Below, one piece after another: positions 56,619 through 64,000 of a DNA stretch of 64,000 bases. The notes under the pieces are model-generated. The model worked only from the letters and a program-made list of their open reading frames with translations, made no database searches and was not told the origin of the DNA. The DNA lies in assembly GCA_963575745.1 (NCBI GenBank), contig CAUYUJ010000381.1, forward strand, positions 424,812 through 488,811, given 5' to 3'. The stretch is from Prorocentrum cordatum (lineage: Eukaryota > Sar > Dinophyceae > Prorocentrales > Prorocentraceae). Each line of letters starts with the position of its first letter. The first letter of the stretch is position 1. Position numbers and translations under genes: made by a program.

Positions 56619-57684
56619 TGACGCATCTCTATTGTCAAGCTCCTAATCAGGAGCTAGCTCAGACACCTGAGATTCAGACAGCCAGGCTCTGGTGAAAAGA
56701 AGATTGTTGGCTCCAGCTGTCGCATCCTGTAACATCTCGGGCGTGCATGCCTCCTCCCTTTTCTCGCAGCTCTGCGCACTCACTCCCAACACCTGCGGAG
56801 TGTCGCGTCCGCCCCCCGCAGGACTCACGTGTAATAATTGCCGAGTAGCCCCATGCCCCCCCGATGGCTTGCTTAAGAAGCACGGTGGCGTCGCGAGCGG
56901 CCAGCAAATGTGCCGAGCGCAAGAGCCGAGCCGAGCTTTCCCACCAGAGCCCCCTCTCTTGGAGGGCAGGGGCCTCCGGGCACGGGTGGCGCCCTGAAGC
57001 GGCGGCAACCGCAGGTTGGATGCGGGCATCCGCGAGCTGCGCCACAGGCCTCGTGGCGACGCATGCATCGGCGGCACCCCAACATATTTATACTATACGT
57101 GCGTCGTCCCCCCAGGGGCGACGCGCGCACCGAGAAACCTAGTATATGCGTCGTGGCGGGCGCTTTCTGACCACACCGTTCGGGAAACACTATACTACAA
57201 GATGGGTATGCTATATGTTCGGGTCGGGCGCGCGCCTCCAAGGAAGACAGACAGCATTAGTCCCAATGCAGGCGAAACGACACCGAGTTTGGTCTCGATG
57301 CCAGGTCGCTCAGCGACGACAGGCGGACCCCTGAAAGCCCATCCCCCTTCTTTGACCCAGGCGACGGCGTCAGAGATTGGCACCCCTGCTCCATTCAAGT
57401 CTGAGAAGCGGCGTCAGCAGCACCTCTAAATGATGTGGGTAGCAGCTCCAGCGTGACAGCGACCGACTGTCTCTTTTGCAGTTGGTCCTGGGCACCGTGG
57501 CTTGCCGCCATTCTGCCGCGTGCCCGCGCAGCGTCATGCTTGCAATCCCAAGTGGACCTCTAGCACGAGTGAGCCCCCACGCCAACTCCTCTCCTTTCAC
57601 CCCCCCTCCCCGGAATCGACGCTCCACTGGTTGTGGCAGCAGCTGGCGGGCGCTGGCGGGCCACTTAACATTGGCTGAACGCAC

Positions 57685-58515
57685 TTATGTCGCCTCACAT
57701 ATGTGACAGGTGGAATCACATCGATTGCCATTGAACGCGTCTTGCGTCCAGATGTTTGAGCTGAAACGTTCTTTCAACGGGAAGACCGTTGGTGCATCTT
57801 GCGCTTGTGCGTTGCACGAGTGGCGCGGGCCCTGGGGTGCGCGGTTGCGCTTGCCAGCCCTAAATTCAACCCCCAAAGTTGCAACTGAGTATTCCCCGTC
57901 GCCCCCGTAAACCTTACTTGCAGCTTGCTCGGCAACCTCCAGAGCCCCGTTGGAGGACGCTACCATGCAATTTGGTTGTTCTGCAAAGGGCAGGCCGAGC
58001 TTCCGCGCAATTCTATGACCAATAGCGTTGAGACCCCCTCAGCCACGTCCCTGGTCAATGGCACCACATCCGCCCCCCACGCACGGCGGGTTACGTCGCC
58101 AACGCGCAACGACGCCAAAGCATCTTGAGGCAAGTTTCCCGGATATTGATCCAGAGATGGTTTTACGTAGCTCCACTGTAGCAGGGGTGGACTTTGCGAC
58201 AATCCCCCTACGAGGGTGGATGCCAGGCAACAGGACTCCGTCATACAACAGGTATCTCGGCCACCTATACATGTTGATATTGGTAAGCGACTTAGCTATG
58301 GGGCACTCCGATTTCGAAGCGCTCGAAAGAAGGAGGGAGTCGGGGAAATGTTCGTAGACTTGCAACAGATCCCACAGCACCGCAACAGATCGCAACTTGC
58401 GATGGTTGGCACCTTCTGCGAGGGCCGCTCGTCGCCGAACGGTGTCTGCCGGACTGCGATGCTGAGCGCGCGAATACTCAGGTCCACCCCCATCTCTCCC
58501 ACCCCCGAAGCTCAT
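57685..58515 (-). pseudogene. LINE reverse transcriptase remnant
   Basis: On the minus strand: SVAVLWDLLQVYEHF (the motif A region, with its Asp) near 58375; ISMYR-like NINMYRWPRYLLYDGV and GIVAKSTPATVELRKTI near 58200-58280 (motif B region); LASLRVGDVTRRAWG near 58100, where YVDD of motif C would fall, so the Tyr and first Asp appear to be lost; then CMVASSNGALEVAEQAA and ATLGVEFRAGKRN near 57850-57965, resembling the thumb region. Three frames are used. Catalysis is not expected. Confidence 0.65.
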
Positions 58516-59372
58516 CCTTTCCCAACTTGCTGCGCAGACGAATTACCGAGGGGCGGTGACGCAGAGGGCGCCGACCTCCCGAGGCCTCATGCGCACGCGG
58601 CACCAACAGGCGCCGAAGTTTATACGGCACGCAGCCAGCTAGGTCCATGACGTGAAAGATCTCCGCAAGGCGTGGGCGTCGGCCGTCTGACTCGAATGTG
58701 TCCTTGCCCAGCATTTTACTGATAGAAAGCCTTGCCTCGGCAGAAGTGGCAGCGCGGCTAGGGGGCAGGCAGCGGCCGGGTTCCCAGGGCTCTCGGGCTG
58801 GAGCCGGCCATTCAGGAAAGCGCCCATGTGTTTCTTCTTGCTGCACCCAACAGACAAGCGAGGAGCGGTCGAGGGCAGCTCCTGGGGGGCCAGGGCCCGG
58901 AACATCCACCGGGGCAGGCGTGACCCTTGAATAGCCATGGGCTTGGCGGGCCCCCATTTTTAATGCATCTGCACACCAGTCCGCCCATTCTGCGCGGCGA
59001 ATCTGCGAAGCTGAGCACAGCGTGCGAACGCGCGTACATTTTGGGCAAGCTTACTGATCTGATGCAAAAGACGCTCGGTGCGTGGGTTCGGCGCCTGCGC
59101 GGGCGCCCCAGCCATCGCGGAATGGGGCGCCAACGGTTGCCCCGTTCGACCAGATTCGGCAGAACGGGCCGCCGAGCAGCAGGGCCCAGAGAAATTAAAC
59201 AGAGAGCTTCGCGAGGTCAGCGCGGCCCCCGCACTTGGAAACCTTGGACAAGCGGTTCAACATGATCAACCTGCCGAATAACCCAGTTTAAAGCTACGTT
59301 CTAGCACGAAACACATCTTGGAGCGGAACCGACTCCAATCGGAAGTCCGTTCAGGCAAGCAGGCCAGTTTTG
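58516..59372 (-). pseudogene. LINE linker between endonuclease and reverse transcriptase
   Basis: Fragmentary minus-strand frames, including PYKLRRLLVPRAHEASGGRR near 58600, which resembles the lead-in to reverse transcriptase. No domain is otherwise identifiable. Confidence 0.4.
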
Positions 59373-60260
59373 TCAGGATTGACGCCCGTCACCTGGCGCA
59401 GCGTAGACCTCGTCAAGCACCTGGATGGCCTGCTGCCTGAGGTCACCTTGCAACGTGCACTCGTCGCCTGTGCCGCCCAAAGGCGCCAAGGAGCTGTCGA
59501 CCACGGTCCTGATGTGTTCGCACTGCGGAGGTTCTGGCATTGGCCCACGGACACTTTGCATAGCACTGACGTCCACGATAGGGTCGAACGCTCTTTTGCC
59601 ATGAAAAATCCATCGTAGAGCTTTGCCCATCCAGTGAGTGCAACGGCACCAGCTCGTCCGCACGCGTGGCTCCGCGAAGCTGGGTCAACGGTACATGACC
59701 GTTAATTTCCCCAGGCGAGTTGTTGAAGTCACCCCCAGAAATTATTGGAAGTTGGACAGCGTAAGTCTCATTGTCCGCAATCTGGACGGTCTTGAGGTTC
59801 CTCGGTATAAAACCTTCCCCAGTATAGAGGTAGCACGTCATCAACGCAAGCTCTCCGGCGTCACGTAGGCGAAGGTGACTTTTAGCTGCCCTTTTTATAG
59901 TTCACCACCATCAGTAGCCCACGAGTTGAAGGATGGTTTCGTAAGGGCACTCGCTCCAGGTGAAGCACGCCCTCTTACCAGTAACACAGCAAGGTCCTCC
60001 ATGCGATCGCCAGCCAGCATACCGGAGTTTGGCCATTACATCGACGCGCCTGTTCTGTTTAAGTCGATGTATTTGAACCATGATCACATGACTGAGGGAT
60101 CCAGGATAGTGTCGATCGCGGCCCAACTCGAGCCATTAATGGTGACGACCCGCGAACTGTTTTCCTGCAACGTAATCTCCGTCCATTCCGGCGGCGATGC
60201 CTCGTCGAAATTAGACGCGGGACAGCCTTCACCTGCGAAACAGAAGGACCGGAAGTATCC
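59373..60260 (-). pseudogene. LINE endonuclease (EEP/APE-type) remnant
   Basis: Minus strand: SSRVVTINGSSWAAIDTIL near 60120-60175, SGMLAGDRMEDLAVLL near 59990, MMTCYLYTGEGFIPRN near 59795-59844, and LPIISGGDFNNSPGEI near 59700-59745. The GDFN motif with an upstream Tyr-Leu and Asn series is characteristic of endonuclease-exonuclease-phosphatase domains in non-LTR elements. Downstream, KRAFDPIVDVSAMQSVRG in a shifted frame fits the end of the domain. Stops and frame changes rule out a functional enzyme. Confidence 0.7.
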
Positions 60261-60342
60261 CTCTGGGTCGAAGTAGATCTAGTTTGGGTTGGAGATGACC
60301 CCATCCCTCGGCTGTCCCAGACCAGATGTGGCGGTAGTGAAC

Positions 60343-61119
60343 TCACCCTTGGCACACCCAGGGTCGAGTTCGATCTGGCGCACCATCTCTACTTTCCCTG
60401 CGCCAGGGCAGCGCCGCCTGATCGGTTGCCGCTGCAAGCGGGGCGGAGAGCATGAAACCGATGCGCAATGAGCCAGGCGCTCCTGGACCTGTGCGGGCTC
60501 CCTTCGCGAACGGGCTTGTGGCCTGCGGTGCCGATAGGCAAAAGCCGCCGCTTTCGCTCGCATCAGATCTGTTTGCTTTTACTTGGGCAGGCCTGATTGA
60601 CTGCGAGTGCACGCCGTTCCTGATGATGGTGGCTGTGTCTGGCTGCCTGTTCCCAATTATCCATTGTCGCCGCGTCGCTGATTGGTGGCCTTTGCGTATG
60701 GCCACCATGTTGGTCACGTAGGTCTTATGTTTGCTGTTTGCTATTGCCGAACATCGTTCGGGTCGCCTCTCCAAGTGGTTCTTGAAGGGGCTTCGCTCTG
60801 CTCGTTGCTTCCTCTTTGTCCTCATTCGCGAGGTCCACAAAGCAGTTGGGTTTAAGCATCTCATTCTGGTCAAGATGTGGCTCGATTTGTCCATCCATGA
60901 TAGCCGACAAGCGTGTCTGGTTCGTTTTTGGACCGGCTGCGTTGCGCAAGCAATTACATTGAATTTCCGGACTTTCGCTGAGATGTGTCTCCTCTTACTG
61001 CTGCGCTGCGCCGGACGCAACACATTCTTAATGTGCGTTGCCTGCTTCTCCAAGTACGATCGGGTTCTTTCATGCTGGTCAACAAGCGTGCGCATCTTAG
61101 TGCAAAACTGGCGCAGCAT
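60343..61119 (-). CDS. Open frame 5' of the LINE endonuclease, uncertain
   Basis: 258 codons on the minus strand, very basic: MLRQFCTKMRTLVDQHERTR, then Arg/Lys-rich residues. The proximal third overlaps the Cys/Pro stretch leading into the endonuclease. Another minus-strand frame in 60725-60949 (NEMLKPNCFVDLANEDKEEA) looks more protein-like. The region may be the 5' part of the retroelement or unrelated. Confidence 0.25.
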   Translation of the reverse strand: MLRQFCTKMRTLVDQHERTRSYLEKQATHIKNVLRPAQRSSKRRHISAKVRKFNVIACATQPVQKRTRHACRLSWMDKSSHILTRMRCLNPTALWTSRMRTKRKQRAERSPFKNHLERRPERCSAIANSKHKTYVTNMVAIRKGHQSATRRQWIIGNRQPDTATIIRNGVHSQSIRPAQVKANRSDASESGGFCLSAPQATSPFAKGARTGPGAPGSLRIGFMLSAPLAAATDQAALPWRRESRDGAPDRTRPWVCQG

Positions 61120-63355
61120 ACGACTAGCCTAATTTGCACGCTGCTGCGCAGGAGCTTGAGGGGGGTGGGGGCAGGGCCAGAAGGCGGGAGCTTTGCGCGA
61201 TAGGCGCCCGTCGTTGTTTAATTTCCCAGTTACTCGCGTATTGGGAAAAGTTGGTTGGTACATCGGCCGTTGTAGCTCCACTGCTGGGATCGGGACTTAA
61301 ACGGGGAAACAGCGGAAGCATGGCTCCTATCGGAGAAGGCGTTGTCTTAACCCCTTGTTCCCGCCCCCTTTTGTATTTAGTTGCGGGACACATCAGTTCG
61401 AACATGTCAATTGGTTCGAGGTTTTTGCAACTCTTCCCACAGTGCTTGCACCAGCTCCAGAACCTCTTACGCACCCGCACGACCAACACTGTCAAGACCC
61501 AGGAGGCTTAGAAGAAGGAGGAGGCGCCATGGCGGGCTGGCCAGGGAAGTCCTTCACACGGTCATGGTGAAGTCGCCCATACAGGGGCTCACAGCAAGGA
61601 ACTCCCCGTTTGATTTGGCAGAGGAGGGATGTTGTCGGGAGCCGTTTCTTCCCCTCAAGCCAAAGGGCCAGGTTTTGAGCAAATTCGTTGCGGATTTAAG
61701 CCAACATTTGTACGGCTTTCTCCTCTTCGTCCTCCTCCTTCCCTTCATTCGTCCTCTTCCTCCGCCTCCTCCTCCTCACGTTCCTGTTCCCTCTCCCCCT
61801 CCGCCGCCACCCCCCCTCCCCCCAGCAGCGGTCGCTGCTGGGGGGGGGGGGGGGGGCGACTCCCCAGCGGCGCCGTGCCACCAGGAGGACGTACAAAAAT
61901 TGGCAGAACAGGATCGTCGTGTTCGACCTCCTGCGACTCGTCAGCCCCCGCATCCCGATCCGTCACCCAGGCGGTTCGCGGATAGGCGCCGCGCAGCTTT
62001 TGAGCGCTTGGACACAAGCGGCAAGAGGCCAGCAGCAGTGGCGTGCGCGCTGTGGCCCTCGAGTGATCCTCCCCACGAGACCGCCCGCACACAACTCCAA
62101 TCCCTCATCGTGGAGTAGAGGGCGGGGAGGTCGGCTACTTGATTGGGACTGGCGATTGCACGACGGCTGGCGGCGACATTCGTGACCTTTGGGCCCGTCG
62201 CGGCGCCGTTCAACATTCGTGACCCGTAGTTCCGTCACGCGTGAGACGCTCCAGGGGCGTGGCGCAAGATTGCGGTGCCGAGTTGGGCGCGCAGGCTTTG
62301 GCGCGCGAACGTTCTTCGCGCTTTGATTGTGACATGGGGAGGGGCGGCAAGCAAGACGGTAACTTGTGAAATGGGACGGGGTTGCAGGCGAGGCGTGAAA
62401 AGGACAAGTCGGGAACGGGCCACGAACCAGGGCGAAGTTTGGCGAAGGAGACAGGGTGGCAAGGATAGGTGGAAAACGTGTGTTCAGAGGAAAGCAGAGG
62501 AGGTGAAGTGGGCGCTATGTTGCCAACTCTGGTTTTGCCGTGTGCGTTGGGATGCTGCGTTCTCGCTGCATCGAGCGACCTAGATCCCGCATATGGGGCT
62601 TACATTGTTTGCGGGGACCATGGAGGTTGGATGAATGCCTCAAGCTTAATGCTAATGCTTGCTACGCGTGCGGGGATTAGATGCCGTGACGTCTTCCTGG
62701 CCAGCTCGGGTTTCCCACAGCATACGTCGAAGTCTGTATTTGAATGTGGGCTCGACAGTCCTTGGGGCGACGGCCACCCTGGCCCTAGCCAGGGGCAGGC
62801 TGTGGCCTGAGCTCCCATCATCCCAGGTCGGTGCCCGACCCATCCCCTCCACCACACGAGTGGGGACTGAGAAGGTTAGGCGGGGTGGAGAGAAGGCAAG
62901 CCAGATGCGGGAAGAGAGCGTGCCATGAGGGTGGCGAAGGTTGGGCGAGAGGTGTCCCGGGAGGGAGTCGTTCCTAGGGATGATGATAGTATGATGGGTA
63001 CGAGAGGAAATTCCAACGTATTTTGGGCGCGCCAGCATCTTGGTTCCTTCTGTGCGGCGAGAGTGGTTCGAAGAAGAGTTGCGCGCCCATTTACTGCACG
63101 AGGCCCAAGGACTGCATGATGGTGGGCCGTTCGCTGGATCCTCGAATCATTATCCGAGGTCTTGGTGGGGAAGAAGCGTCGCTGGGCTCCGCGGAGGCTG
63201 CCGCTGTGCGTTGTCTGTCGCGTATGCGGGCGTGCCGAGATGGAGGCTTCTCGTGGGGGGCGACGTCCAAGTAGTCAGGCGGGCTGGTCGAGGCCCTCAA
63301 TCGAAAATCCAATACCCGAGGCGCACGCTTTCGGTTCCTGGGGCCCTCGTCCTCG
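61120..63355. other. GC-rich stretch without recognised gene
   Basis: A TCC tract lies at about 61728-61800. CCCCCCAGCAGCGGTCGCTG, followed by a run of 14 G, at about 61810-61857 forms an inverted repeat around AGCAGCGGTCGCTGCT. Short frames on both strands between 61.9 and 63.3 kb carry no recognised motif. Confidence 0.4.
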
Positions 63356-63359
63356 ACGC

Positions 63360-64000
63360 CGTCTGGCATGCCTATCGGGGGGGACCGTTTCCCATTGAAA
63401 ATTCCGCGCTCACCCCTCGGACAATGGCTTGAACGTGGTGCCGTGTCTCGAGGCTGGCGGGGGCGGTGGCGCAGGCGACGGTGTCGGCGCTGGTGTCCTG
63501 CACCTCCTTCGCCTCCATCGCCATCTCCACTTCGCCCGCCATCTCGTTGTATCTCCTTCGCCTCCCCAGGCCCTCTTGTCCGCCTCCTCCTCCTCCTCGG
63601 CGTCCACGCCGCCACCCTGATCCATCTCAACCGCCTCGTCCTCCACATCCGCCTTCGCCTGGTCGCCCTCCTCCTCGTGCATGTCCTCCGGCTCATTGTT
63701 GGAGCAAGCGTCTCACATGCCTATCGGGGGAGCCGTTTCCCGATGAAAATCCCGCGGCCCCCCCTCAAACAATGGCTTGAACGCGGTGCCGCGCTCGAGG
63801 CTGAAGTGGGCAGTGGTATAGTCGATGGTGTCGGCGCTGGTGTCCTCCTGGTCGGCATCCTTTTCGTGCCAGTCCTCTGGTTTGTTGTGGGAACGAGCAT
63901 CTGAAATATCTGACGGGGGGGCCGTTTCCCATTGGAAATCCCGCGGCCCTCTCTCGTGTGGTGCGCCTTGCTGGAGGCTGGCGTGGACGCTGGTGTCGGC
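63360..64000. repeat. Degenerate tandem repeat at the window edge
   Basis: Units start ATGCCTATCGGGGGGGACCG (about 63367), ATGCCTATCGGGGGAGCCGT (about 63717) and ATATCTGACGGGGGGGCCGT (about 63906). Each contains CCGTTTCCCATTGAAAAT-type sequence, CAATGGCTTGAACG (first two) and GGTGTCGGCGCTGGTGTC. Spacings of about 350 and 190 bp show unequal units. The array runs off the end of the window. Confidence 0.75.

Larger units (their letters stand above)
55613..60563 (-). mobile_element. Degenerate LINE-like retrotransposon (endonuclease, reverse transcriptase, RNase H)
   Basis: Reading the minus strand from about 60.56 kb downward, coding segments appear in the order expected of dinoflagellate non-LTR elements: an endonuclease-exonuclease-phosphatase domain, a linker, reverse transcriptase, a thumb-like segment, an RNase H remnant and a Cys-containing tail. 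Frames change many times and stops are frequent, so no complete protein can be made. The element is about 5 kb, interrupted by a CA microsatellite that holds the assembly gap. Domain evidence is given in the separate entries. Confidence 0.75.

Overview
The window looks like nuclear DNA of a dinoflagellate. Four things point there: sequences resembling the dinoflagellate trans-spliced leader lie just 5' of three reading frames (clear at about 10.9 and 15.2 kb, weaker at 4.57 kb); two introns carry terminal inverted repeats at their splice sites, as introner elements do; dispersed GC-rich blocks repeat a CTTGGGGCC-type motif; and a decayed retroelement of the endonuclease/reverse transcriptase/RNase H type lies on the minus strand. 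Much of the window is simple repeat and degenerate minisatellite. I saw no tRNA, rRNA, CRISPR array or operon. A 100-base N run at 56401-56500 is a scaffold gap. I cannot fix genus or species from sequence alone.

Gene-bearing part, 4.5-15.5 kb. Gene A (about 4.6-9.7 kb, +) is a long unknown protein with a coiled coil, a transposase-like middle, an acidic C-terminal half and a PHD-like zinc-finger exon. It has one short intron with inverted-repeat ends and at least three frame breaks, two at A-runs. Gene B (11003-14610, +) is the best gene. An intact 887-codon exon joins in frame, across a 434-base GT-AG intron with inverted-repeat ends, to a 170-codon exon ending in a Myc-like nuclear localisation signal. 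A spliced-leader relict precedes it, so it probably arose from a retroposed mRNA. Gene C (15301-15501, +) is a 66-residue basic coiled-coil protein, also behind a leader relict. A nine-copy 52-bp satellite lies between genes A and B.

Repeat-dominated part, 15.5-53 kb. A 1.3-kb repeat occurs as a tandem pair at 16.3-18.5 kb with an older copy at 2.6-4.3 kb. A 659-bp unit is tandemly duplicated at 23.6-25.0 kb. Long GGA/TCC, CA/GT, CGTG, GTC and ATC arrays and several minisatellites fill the rest. Only weak coding fragments are visible (27.4-28.3, 36.2-37.4, 42.3, 43.6-43.9 and 44.5 kb). Three compact inverted-repeat elements, probably non-autonomous DNA transposons, sit at 49.5, 51.4 and 51.8 kb; two have target-site duplications (9 bp and 5 bp).

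Right end, 53-64 kb. A C2H2 zinc-finger reading frame (53.6-54.3 kb) runs into a decayed coiled-coil gene (54.1-55.1 kb). A heavily frameshifted LINE-like element follows on the minus strand (55.6-60.6 kb). The window ends in GC-rich sequence with a third tandem repeat family (63.4-64.0 kb). The genes are not arranged in a shared pathway. The common theme is retroposition, intron insertion and transposon decay.
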